Origin: Candidatus Brachythrix odensensis
GTDB lineage: Bacteria; Chloroflexota; Anaerolineae; J036; Brachytrichaceae
Assembly: GCA_016714465.1 (NCBI GenBank)
Contig: JADKDT010000026.1
Coordinates: 310,001 to 374,000, forward strand
Direction of reading: 5' to 3'
DNA: 64,000 nucleotides
A program made the translations under genes and the position numbers. Below are positions 15,592 to 25,700 of this stretch, in pieces (positions within the stretch are counted from its first letter, which is position 1; each line of letters starts with the position of its first letter). Under the pieces are notes generated by a model. The model did not search any database. It worked only from the letters and a program-made list of their open reading frames with translations, and was not told the DNA's origin.

Positions 15592-16754
15592 GGTTTTTGA
15601 AAGACAACCACCCGATTGGTGTTTGTTCCATGGGTGTTGTTGCTCACACCCCAGATGTTGGAGGTCTTTGTAAAACGTTGGGTGTTTATCCAAACCCCAA
15701 CCGTCATCAGCCCGGCCGCTTCTCCCAGCGGCACGACCGCTTCGTCGAGGCGGATCTTGCCGCCGCGCACCTCGCCGACTTCAAAGGCGATGTGCCCGCC
15801 AGGCCGGGTTATCCGCTGCAGTTCGATCAGCACATCGCCCATGGTTTCAGACCAGGCCGCCAACCCGCGCGGCGTGGTCAGACCCGCGGCGATCTGGCCG
15901 GCATCGATGCCATTGAACCAGCAGCGCAGCCAGTTGTCGGCGGCATAGTCGACAACGTCGAGAAAGGGCGGTGACGTGACGGTAAGGACGACGCTGTTAT
16001 CGGGCAGGCCGGGCGTGCGCCGGGCATCGCCGGTCAGGAATATCGTGGTTTCGCTGGCCCGCGCGAGCGCCTGGCGCTGTTCGGCGGTCACATTCCTCAG
16101 CAGGCTGCGCGTCTTGCGCAGGATGAGCGCGCGGGTATCTCGATACGGCGGGGTCTGATCGAGGCGGGCGTTGATCTTGCGCTGGCTGTCCTGCGAGACC
16201 GCCTGATTGGGCGGCAGGCTGTAGACCGAGAAGAATCCTGGCGAGTGGCCGGTCAGCCGGTTGGTCGCGACCATTCGAATCCAGCGATCGAGCGCGTCCT
16301 CGCGCCCTTCTTCCAGCCGCGCGCGCAGCGCGGCCCGGAGTTGCCGGATTTCGCGCTCGGTGTCGGGGTGAAAGAACATCGAGAGATCCAACCCGTCCTC
16401 GCCCGGCGCCGCCGGCGCCGAATGTAACGTATTGAGTCTATCCATGAGCGCATCTGATTCGGGCGGCCAGAACCGCGGCTCGAGGAGCATCCGGCTGAGC
16501 GGGTTGACATCGTTGGCGGCCACCCCGCGCCCGAGCAGCCCGGCCTCCAGCGCGGTCGTGCCGCGCCCGCTGAAGGGATCGTAGACCAGGTCGCCGGGGC
16601 GGCTGAATCGGTTGATGAAGTAGGCTGGCAACTGGGGCTTGAAGCAGCCTCGATACGACACCTCGTGGAGTGAGCTTGCCTGGCGCTGCTGGGCGGTCCA
16701 GAATTCCGCGGTATGCGCGGGCGGGGCTGGCGGCGGGCTGACTTGTCCGGGCAT
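15588..16754 (-). CDS. Orphan DNA methyltransferase (N4/N6 amino type)
   Basis: A 388-residue SAM-dependent methylase. The SAM motif I is YDPFSGRGTTALEAGLLGR (residues 58-76) and the catalytic motif IV is TSPPF (260-264). This order, motif I before motif IV with a long insertion of about 190 residues, differs from the usual beta-class N4-cytosine enzymes, where SPP comes first. The insertion carries NRLTGHSPGFFSVYSLPPN. No restriction endonuclease is encoded nearby, so it is probably an orphan, regulatory or genome-marking enzyme. An RNA target cannot be excluded. It begins 8 bases after the DUF402-CinA gene and overlaps lysA by 4 bases. Confidence 0.8.
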   Translation of the reverse strand: MPGQVSPPPAPPAHTAEFWTAQQRQASSLHEVSYRGCFKPQLPAYFINRFSRPGDLVYDPFSGRGTTALEAGLLGRGVAANDVNPLSRMLLEPRFWPPESDALMDRLNTLHSAPAAPGEDGLDLSMFFHPDTEREIRQLRAALRARLEEGREDALDRWIRMVATNRLTGHSPGFFSVYSLPPNQAVSQDSQRKINARLDQTPPYRDTRALILRKTRSLLRNVTAEQRQALARASETTIFLTGDARRTPGLPDNSVVLTVTSPPFLDVVDYAADNWLRCWFNGIDAGQIAAGLTTPRGLAAWSETMGDVLIELQRITRPGGHIAFEVGEVRGGKIRLDEAVVPLGEAAGLMTVGVWINTQRFTKTSNIWGVSNNTHGTNTNRVVVFQKP

Positions 16755-16762
16755 GCGCGACT

Positions 16763-17696
16763 CTAGGCTTCCGCCGGGCCAGGCTCCAACGCCTTGAGCA
16801 CAAGCCTGAGCGCGGCATCGGCGCTGGCGCGCTTGTTGCCCGTCCGGTCGAACGGCCAGACAAAGCGCTCGGCGCGTTCGACCCCTGGCGCGCTGATGGC
16901 CAGCCAAACCAGCCCCACCGGTTTGTCGACGCTTCCGCCCCCGGGTCCCGCGATCCCGGTCGCGCTGACGGCGACATCGACGCCGAGCGCGCGGCGCGCG
17001 CCGCGGGCCATTTCGAGCGCGGTCTCTTCGCTCACAGCGCCGGCGGACTCGAGGGTGGCGGTCATGACCCCAAGCCGCTCGCGTTTGACCCGATCGTCGT
17101 ACGAGATGATCCCGCCCAGAAAATAGGCTGAGCTTCCCGCGCGGTCGGTCAGGGTGTCGCCGATCAGGCCGCCGGTGCAGGATTCGGCCGTGCCGATCGT
17201 CCAGCCCCGATCGCCCAAAGCCGCCGCGATACGGTCATTGGCGTGCGCGCGCCAACGCGCGCGCAAGTCGTCGGCCGCCCGCTCGGCCTCGGCCAGAGCG
17301 GTCGCGGCCACCTCCGCTTCGAGCTCGCCGGCCAATGCTTCGAACTCATCTTCGTCCAGGATCCGCAATTCGCCATCCGCCGACATCCAGACATCGAGGG
17401 CCAGATCGACCCAGTCGATGACATCCTGCGAGATCTGGGCCGGCCGCGTGACGTTGGCATACCAACCTTTGAGCTTTCCCGTTGTGCCGGACTGGAACGC
17501 CATCACATTCCGCCATTGATCGGCGTAGAAGTCCTCAATCACGACGTCGCCGGTTTCGATCGTCACGTAGGGCAGCGCGACAGGCGGCGTCCGCCAAACC
17601 GCGCGAAGACGCACAGCGCGCGCGGAGCGCTCGATGACGTCGCCCTCATAGCGCGCGCGCTCGCGCCCGCGGTGGTCGAATTTTTCGAATCAGCAT
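16763..17696 (-). CDS. DUF402-CinA C-terminal domain fusion, with apparent frameshift near its start
   Basis: A two-domain protein of about 310 residues. The N-terminal 125 residues are a DUF402 domain (VIEDFYADQWRNVM, KLKGWYANV, DLALDVWMSADG, LDEDEFEAL), a fold that includes nucleotide phosphatases of the Ntdp type. A helical linker leads to a CinA C-terminal domain, nicotinamide-nucleotide amidase, with TAESCTGG, GSSAYFLGGIISYD and ATGIAGPGG. The strict open frame starts at a GTG at 17614. However, the ATG at 17696 opens MLIRK, and dropping one T from the five at 17681-17685 continues it into KFDHRGRERARYEG, a good DUF402 N-terminus. A one-base insertion is therefore likely. It sits 13 bases after the regulator gene and 8 before the methylase. 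Confidence 0.78.
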
Positions 17697-17709
17697 TGCG
17701 TTGGCGCGT

Positions 17710-19653
17710 TCAGGGCTGCGAACGGCGCAGAGGCGGAAACAAGTCGGAGACCGGCTCGGCCAGGCGCAGGCGCCGCGCCAGCTCCTCAGTCTCGGGTTGT
17801 GGGTTGATGTTCATCTCGCGTCGGAGGACCGCCGAGAGATCGGAGTAGGTCTCGAGGGCGGCAGTCCGATTCCCCATGACTGCCTGGGTGACAATCAGGG
17901 CGCGCGCAAGTTCCTCGCGCGTTCGATCATGGTAGTACGCCCGCATCAATAACTCGGAGATCAATTCCGGCTGATTCCGTCGCAGCGCAAGCCCGGCCGC
18001 TTCGATGCAGGCGCGCACGAATTTTGTCTGCAACCTGCGGCGCGTTTCGAGCGCCCAATCAAGGGTCGAATCGACCAGGAAGTCCTCGGTGTACAGATCG
18101 GCCGCGGACAGATACAAGTTGAGCGCCTCGTCCTGGTTGGCGCGCCCGGCTGCGGTGACGAGCCTTTCGAAGTCCCATACGTCGTAGCTCAAGTCGAGGG
18201 TGGTGTTGACCGAATAGACGCCGTCGGCATACAGGATCGCCTGGTCCTTGAGGGCCGTTCGAATGGCGAACTTGGCGTTGTGGAAGCCGCGTTGCATTGT
18301 CGACGTGCTGGCGTCGGGCCAGAACACGCCCCCGATGCGCTCGCGCGTTGACGTTTTTGCGGTCAGCATGAAGAAGAGAAGCTCGCGCGGAATGTTGTAG
18401 CCCCATTGCGCAGCCGTCATGAGTTCGCCGTTCCGCCAAACCCGCCCGACCCCAAAGCCGCGCGCCTCAATTCGGTTGCCGCTTGTCGGCTCTGAGACGG
18501 TGACAGCGCCGGTCCTCGCCTCATCAATGAGTTTCGTTGACCTTGCCCGCGCATATTCGCCGGGATTGTGGCGGGCGAAGGCGCGCTGCAGGCTGGCCCG
18601 CACTTGCGGGTGGATGCGGTAAACCCGCGGCGCGCCAGCGAGGCTGGACGACGACAGAAACAGGTTCATCCGCTGCGCATCATGCAAACCCGTGCCCCAG
18701 TCCGGCACCCCCGCCCGCGCGCACTGGGCCTCGGTGAATGGCTCGAGCATCGACACATGACGCAGAAAATCAAGCGTCTCGGCGGGCACCTTCGAAAAAA
18801 CCGCGTCAGCCAGGTACTCGTCTATCAAATCGGCGGCCTTCTCAGCGCTGGAGCCGCCCCGATCCTCGACCATGGCGCTGGCTTGTTCGGTTAGCGCGAG
18901 CCCGGTCGGCCACCCTTCCGAGTCGACAAGCGCGCCGGCGACGTCATCGGCGGAGATGAACTCGGGCCGCACCCCGCGCAGGCGGGCGATCATTTCGCGG
19001 GCCTCATCCTCCCGAAGCTTGAGCAGGGATGAACCAAGGATCGTGGCCTGCTGGCGGGCGACGAGCGGATCGGGCGATGAACGGGGCAAGGCCCGGGAGA
19101 GAGCCAGGAACGTTATGCCTTCCGGCGCCTTGCGCGCCAGCCCGTAGATCAACTCGATCGCAAGCGGCGCATCATCGACACATCCCAGGTCGTCCAGCAC
19201 GAGAGTCAGGGGCGCGACGCCATCCGCTGAGAGCAAGGTAATGAGCGTCTTTGCGGTTGGCTGTGCTTCGGCGCATGCGGCGGCCTCGGCTGTCCGAAGT
19301 TCAGGGTGCAGACAGAGAATGCTTTCGCGCATCATCGCCGCCATGACAGTCGGGTCACGCTCTGCTTCGGTAAGCGTCAGCCACGCGCAGGCTGACGGCT
19401 GGCTAGCCGCATACTGCGACGCCAGCGCCGTTTTGCCATATCCCGCCGGTGCCGCGATGAGCACCAGAGCGAAGTCCAGCGTATTACCGAGCGCGGCCAA
19501 TGCATTTGGCCGCGCAATCCATTGTCGACGGAGTTTGGGTGCTCTTGTACGAACTGCCACGGACCGATCCTTGTTCGTTCGTTTTTGGTCCAATCTTGCA
19601 ATATCCGCTGTGCGGACGAGCGATTGAACCTGCGCGTGCAGCCCAATATACAT
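17710..19653 (-). CDS. STAND ATPase-BTAD (SARP/MalT-like) transcriptional regulator
   Basis: A 647-residue regulator. The N-terminal half is a MalT-like STAND ATPase with Walker A APAGYGKT (68-75) and Walker B LVLDDL. The second half has a winged-helix segment around RELLFFMLTAKTSTRERIGG followed by FWPDAS and HNAKFAIRTAL, typical of SARP/OmpR-type DNA-binding domains. It ends in a BTAD helical repeat (LYLSAADLYTEDFL, LRRNQPELISELLMRAYYHD, REMNINPQPETEELARRL). Such proteins switch between ADP- and ATP-bound states to activate transcription. The MalT-type TPR block is short or absent. The upstream limit is uncertain: the ATG at 19653 is possible, but the conserved part begins only near residue 33. 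It probably heads the regulator-cinA-methylase-lysA transcript. Confidence 0.8.
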   Translation of the reverse strand: MYIGLHAQVQSLVRTADIARLDQKRTNKDRSVAVRTRAPKLRRQWIARPNALAALGNTLDFALVLIAAPAGYGKTALASQYAASQPSACAWLTLTEAERDPTVMAAMMRESILCLHPELRTAEAAACAEAQPTAKTLITLLSADGVAPLTLVLDDLGCVDDAPLAIELIYGLARKAPEGITFLALSRALPRSSPDPLVARQQATILGSSLLKLREDEAREMIARLRGVRPEFISADDVAGALVDSEGWPTGLALTEQASAMVEDRGGSSAEKAADLIDEYLADAVFSKVPAETLDFLRHVSMLEPFTEAQCARAGVPDWGTGLHDAQRMNLFLSSSSLAGAPRVYRIHPQVRASLQRAFARHNPGEYARARSTKLIDEARTGAVTVSEPTSGNRIEARGFGVGRVWRNGELMTAAQWGYNIPRELLFFMLTAKTSTRERIGGVFWPDASTSTMQRGFHNAKFAIRTALKDQAILYADGVYSVNTTLDLSYDVWDFERLVTAAGRANQDEALNLYLSAADLYTEDFLVDSTLDWALETRRRLQTKFVRACIEAAGLALRRNQPELISELLMRAYYHDRTREELARALIVTQAVMGNRTAALETYSDLSAVLRREMNINPQPETEELARRLRLAEPVSDLFPPLRRSQP

Positions 19654-19690
19654 TAGGCTGGCAAAAACGGCAGCTCGAAACGAACTTGGT

Positions 19691-19751
19691 TACATCCGGC
19701 GAAAACACGATCCCCGCGCGCAGCGCGGGGATCGTGTTTTCGCCGGATGTA
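19691..19751. repeat. 29 bp perfect hairpin with GCGCAGC cap
   Basis: Arms 19691-19719 and 19723-19751 are exact complements around GCA, tip GCGC-GCA-GCGC. It starts 13 bases after the alpha-2-macroglobulin stop, upstream of the regulator gene. Confidence 0.72.
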
Positions 19752-19764
19752 GTCGGGATGACGG

Positions 19765-22700
19765 CTAGCGCTCGATGCGGAAGGCCGCGCCATCACTACG
19801 GCCAAAGACCTCCGGGAAGTAGCGCTGTTCTATCAGCGCCGGAATTGCCTGGAATTGGCCCGCCAGCCCCGCGCGTAGCAGATACGTGTATTCGTAGGTC
19901 CCGCGCGGGAGCGAATCCGCATACACGTCGATGCGCTCGTCGCGCAAGTCCTTATTGCCAAACCACCACCAGCCCCAGCCGCGCAATGATCCGAAACTGG
20001 GCGCGCTTTCGGCCGCCGGGCCGGATTGGGCCGTGGTGAGCAGCGAGCTATCCACCGCTTCCATGCCTGCTGGAAAGGCATCCGACAACCTCACGAAGTA
20101 CAGATCGCTCGGGGCCACGATGGTCAGGCGCACCCGCACGGCCTGCCCGATCTTTGCGCTCGAGATAGCCGGACAGGGCTTGCCTGCTTCTGGCTGGCAG
20201 TCCGCCAACTCGTACTTTCGTGCGATCGTGATGCCGCGATTGACAGCCTTGGCGGTGTCGGCCGGCACAAAGGCCTTGAGCTGGGCGGTGTAGTACATCC
20301 GGCCCGTGCCTGCGCCGCGTTCGAAGCCGATCTGGTTGGTCTGGCCGCGCAGCAGCTTTGACACGTCGATCGACAGCGTTGACGGGGTCGCCAGCGTTTC
20401 GGCCGAGGCCTTACCGTTCAACACGCTGTCGTCGTTGAGGGTGACCCGCCAGTCGTAGTTGGGGTTGAGCTCGCCACTCGACTTCATCCACTCGGTCAGG
20501 GCCACTATCGCCCAGGCGATTTCCTGATTCGTCTCCCAGGTGTCGCCCTGGCGGGCCACCATCAGCCAGCGCACCGCATTGGGCAACAGCGCGTTTGTCG
20601 GGTCAAGCCGGGCAAACGCGAGAAGGGCCATGGCTGTTGTGCGGGTGTTGGACGCGAAGTTGTACCAGTCAGGTTGTTTTTCCTGCCAGCTCAATCCGGT
20701 TGCGCTGGCGATTCCGGCATTGGCCAGATCACCCAGCATGGTTTGGGAACGGCTGCGCAGCGCCGAGTCCGTCGGATTGAGAGTGGCGATGGACATCGCC
20801 ACCAGCGCGCGCGCCCAGTAGTCCAGCTTCTCGCGCTGTTCATAGAGCAAGTTGAGCTGGGGCTGGATTCCAGTTGCGCCGCCTTCGGCCAGCGCGAAGG
20901 TCACGAAGGCCTGTTGATTGGCTGCCCGAGCCGACGTCGACGCGCTGACGCTCACAAGGGCGCCGCGCACATAGCGTTCGGCCCGGGTGAGCTCGCCGGG
21001 ATCAACCGAGAGTCCGGCTCGGCGCGCCTTTGCCAGAGCCATGTAGGCCCAGGCGCTGATCGTCACGTTGGCCAGGCACTGTTCGTTGCGCCACCAGCAC
21101 CACCCGCCGCTGCTCAGTTGGTAGTTCACCAGCCGCTGGACCGACTCCAGCGCGTCGGCGCGCGCTGCCGTCATCGCGCGGCCAGGGATCGACATCTCGG
21201 CCAGGGCCGCCAGCAGCCGCGAGGCCGTGGTTTCGTTGTCCTCATAGATGCTGAGCTCCAGGGCGAGCCGCCCGCTGCCCGTGGCTGAGGCAAGTGACGC
21301 GTCGACCTGGATCTCGAGCGTGCCGCGGCCCGTGTCGAGGCGCTGGGGCAGCCCCAGCAGTTCCAGGCGCTTGCCCGGTTCGGACAGATCTCCGGCGGTC
21401 CCGACGTTCTCGGGGGCGCTGTAGCGCAAGATCGGAATGCCGCCACCCGGCGCGGTGGCCAGGCCCGGCTTGGCGCTGTCTTGATACGAACTGCCTTTTG
21501 CGTTGAAAGTCAGATCGGCGGCTGCGGCGTCCTCGGCGATGACAACCCAGTCCACGCGCGCAGTCAGGCCAGCCTTGACGGTCGCCTTCTGGGTCAGCGG
21601 GCCGGTCACACGCACGCCCTTGGCTTCGATGCTGACATCGGTCTCGACGTCGGCATTCGTGTTGTTGTTGACCACCGCGCCAATCGTCACCGACTCTCCG
21701 GCCACAAAGAATCGCGGCACCACTGGCCGAACCAGAAGGGGTTTGCTGCTGATCACTTCATTGGTGGCCTGGCCGACCTTCGTGTCGCGGGTGATTGCCC
21801 GCGCGTCCAGCCGCCAGGTGGTCAGGTTGTCGGGCAGGACGATTTGGGCGCGCGCTTCGCCGGCCGCATTGGTCTCGATGTCGGCGCTCCAGTAGGCGGT
21901 GTCCTTGAAGTTTTCGCGGGTGAAGACGCCGTCCGCCGCGCTGGCCAACCCGCCGCCGCCGCCGCCCTTGCCGTATTCAGCGGCCAGGGCGGCCGTGACC
22001 CGGTCGACGTTGACGCTGAGCGATGACGCGGTGTGAATGCCCAGCCCGCGCGCGCCGTAGAAGTAGTCGAGAATGCCGATGCTGTTGGGCTCGGCCAGCG
22101 ACAGGATCGCCTTGTCGACCAGGGCCAGGCTAAGCTCGGCCTGAGCCGGCCGGCCGCTCGCATCGGTCACCCGAATGTCATAGGTGACGGTGTCGCGCGG
22201 GCGATAGGCCTGCCGGTCCGGCTTGAGTTCGATCGTTAACGCGAACGCGCCCGGATCGACCTTGAAGCTGGCATAGCCCAGCCGGAAGGCCGGCAGCCCG
22301 CCCCGTTCGTCGATGCCCTTGACGATCAGGACGCTGACATAGGCGTTCGGAGCCATGCTGGCGTCGACGGGCACTTCAATGATGTCGCTGTTGGTCTTGA
22401 GGGTTACCAGCCGGGATGAGAGGATGCGCCCGCGCTCGACCGTCACCAGGGCCGTGACCGTGCCGCTAAAGGGCGACGGGACGAGGATCTTGGCCGTGTC
22501 GCCCACCTTGTAGGCGGCCTTGTCAGCCTTGATGTCGATCCGGTCGTTGTTGTTCACCCGCCAGGTGACATACGCGCCGGACTGGCTCGAGACATACAGG
22601 AATGCGGCCCCACGCGGCCCGCCTGGCGTTGTCGCGGACGCGACCAACCGGTATTCACCCCCGTCCTTCACGTCGATGTTGACCGATGCCTTGCCATCTG

Positions 22701-25700
22701 CGCCGGTCCGCACGGTCCGGGTGAGCACAGGCGTGTCGCGCGGCACGGAGTCGTATTCGCGATTCCCGGCCGCGTCTTCGATCTGTGTGGTGAACCACTC
22801 GCGCCGGGTGAGCACCACCTGCGTCTCGGTGTCGGGCACGGGTTGGCCCTGGGTGTCGACCGTGACAATCAGGGCCTTGGTCTGCCCGCCGGCCTTGGCC
22901 ACATAGTCCTCGGTCGTGATCCCGAAGTAAATCGGACCCTTGTGGGCGACCATCTCGGCCCGGGCCGCGACCGCGGCGTCATCGGCGTCGGTGACGCTGG
23001 CTTCGAGGATCAGGGACGCGCCATTCTTGCGACGGGCGATGTCGACCGGCACGTCGATGACCAGCCGGCCATCCGGGCCGATCACACCCGTGCCGCTGGC
23101 GACAGGCTCGTTGAACCCCGGGCCGCGCCCGAAGGTGAAGTAGTCGTAGTCATCAAAGGCGTAGCCGCCTTCGCCCACGTAACGATTGAAGAAGAAGTCG
23201 CGCTGCAGCAACGACCATTCGACTCTTGCCCCGGCGACGTTGCCCCCGAAGAAGTAACGCGCTTCGATCACCGCGGTGACGGTCCCATTTCCGACGATGT
23301 CGGTCCGGGCAGGGGTGACGCTGACCTCGAATTCGGGCCGGCGATAGGTGGCAACCTGGAACCCGACCGCCCCATAGACGCTAAACCCGTCTTCGCGTTG
23401 TCCGGCTGCGGCGATTGGCGCGGGTCCGCGCACGGCGATGTTGTAGTAGCCCGTTCCGGCGCTGTTGTCGAGCATCACCGCGCCAGAGAAAGTGCCCGCC
23501 GCTGACAGCGAAAGCGTTGCACTGTAAACCTGCTGCCCCTGGTCATTTGTTGCGATGATGTCGACGGTTCCCGGCGAGGCGGCCAGGCTGTAGCGCGCGT
23601 CGTCGTCGTCGCGGAGCGCGCCCTTGAAGTAGACCATCTGGCCGGGCCGGTAGATCGGCCGATCGGTGTAGACATACGCCCGCAGCGGCTCTTCGCCAAA
23701 GCGGGTGGGGACATTGAAGTCCCAGGGCTCGATCCCGCTCGCCCAACGGCTCAGGCCCATTCCAAACCGGGCCTCGCCGGGCTGGCCGACGATGGCATAG
23801 ACTGGCTGGAAGGGATCCATTTTTGCGGGTGAAACCCAGGCCGCGATGCCATCAGGCGTGGTGCGGCTGTCGGCGCCGCCCAGCAGATCGAAGTCTTTGC
23901 CGCGCAGCGCGACCGAGGCGTTGGCGACGGGCTTTCCGGTCGCCAGGTCGGTCACCCAGGCAAGCGCATCCCGTTCACCATTCTTGACCGCGACCTGCAG
24001 GTTGCTGACAACCAGGATGTGGCGCTGTTCGCCCTCGCCTTTCACCTCGGGGGCCGAGGCCGTGAGCAAATAGATCCCGGGCGCCAGCGCGCCACCGTCC
24101 GCGGCTGGCGCGACCCGATACACGGCCGATTCGTTCAATCCGGTTTCGGAGCGCAGGGACCAGGTTCGCAAGCGGCGCTCGGGGATCAGGCTGCGGAAGG
24201 TTTCAAAGGCCCGGTCCGGGCCAGTCATCTGATAGAACTCCTGCAGGCTCAGGGCATACAGGCTGAAGTTCAACTGGCTGACATTGCGATACGACGAGAA
24301 CAGGCGGGTGGGGACCCCGGCGTTGTAGGTGCCCACCTGGGCCCGGGTCTGCAGGGCGAAGTAGGGCGGAAGCTTGTCGGTGGTGAAGGAGATTTGCGCA
24401 TCACGCCCAAGCGTCTGACCGTATTTGTCGGCGATTGCCGCTCCAAATGTGACGGTGTAGCGCTTTGACGGCGCGAACGGGCCATTGATCACAAAGGTGC
24501 GGTCGAACTGGTTGTAGTAACTGTAGACCCGGGTGAGCGAGATGGGGGGTTCGAAACGCACGTTGGGCATCACCGTCTCGGGCAGGACCGGCGAGGTAAA
24601 GCGGGCCTGCACGCCGCTGCCGGGTGCCCAGTTCGTCGCGCCGTTCGCCGGCCGGGTCGACTGGATCGCCAGGTCCAGCAGGGTGCGGAAGGTGATCCCG
24701 GCGTTGTTCTGCGTCCCGGCCCCGGCCCGACCTCGCGCGCCGGCCTTGACCGACACGCTATAGCTGGTGTTGCGCGGATAGAGGGCGTCCGGCCAGAAAC
24801 CCATGACCTCGCCGGTCTGGGCCAGGGCGGGCTGACCCTCGGGCAGGCGCGCCGGCGCCGGGCCGCCTTCGGATGTCGGCGCCTCGTTCGCCCAGCGGAA
24901 CGAGCCCTTCACCGCGGGGGTGATCGAGAAAGCAGCTTCGGCGCTGGCATGGTCCATCTTCTGGCTGAAGGTCACGCTGATGGGCTGGCGCAGGTCTACG
25001 TCGATGGTTTGGGACGGGTTGAACTTCTTGACAATCGGGGCGGCCACGCTGAAGGTCCAGACGTAATCCTCCTTGAGCACGGCCCCGGTCGTGTCCTTCA
25101 ATCCCGCCGCCACCGTGCCGCGATAGGCGACGCCCGCCAGCAGCGCCTGGGCAGGACGGAAAACGTAGATGCTGGTGTTCAGCCACTCGCCGCGGCCCTC
25201 GAGGGCGGGCGAGAATGAGACCGGGTTCGGAAGTGCGGCCTGCTGGTCGAGCAGGGTCAGCGCAACGACCGGGCGGTTGAAGAGCAGGGTGATACCAGTG
25301 TCGGCCGAGACATCGGCGGCTTTGTCCCCGGGCAGGGTCTGAGCGACAAAGAGGCCGCCCACGGCATTGACCTTGAAATTTTCGACCTTGCCCAGCTTGA
25401 GCCCGCGCGCGCTCTTGGCGGTGTCGGCGACATCCACTTCCACCGAGGTGGCGGTTTCCCACCCGGCTGGCGGGGTGATGGTGACGGCGTTGTCACGCGT
25501 CCACGTGAAGGTGGACCCGCTCACAGTTGTGCCGTTCGAGCGCACCCGGATGGCCTGTTCGACCGAGGTCCGATCCATGGCCTGGTCGAAGACCAGGGAG
25601 ATCGGTTTATCGAGTGCGAGTTCTTCACCGCGGGCGGGCGAACGATCGACGACGATCGGGTTGCCCAGCGGCCGCGGGGTGGGGCTCGGTGCGACCGCGA

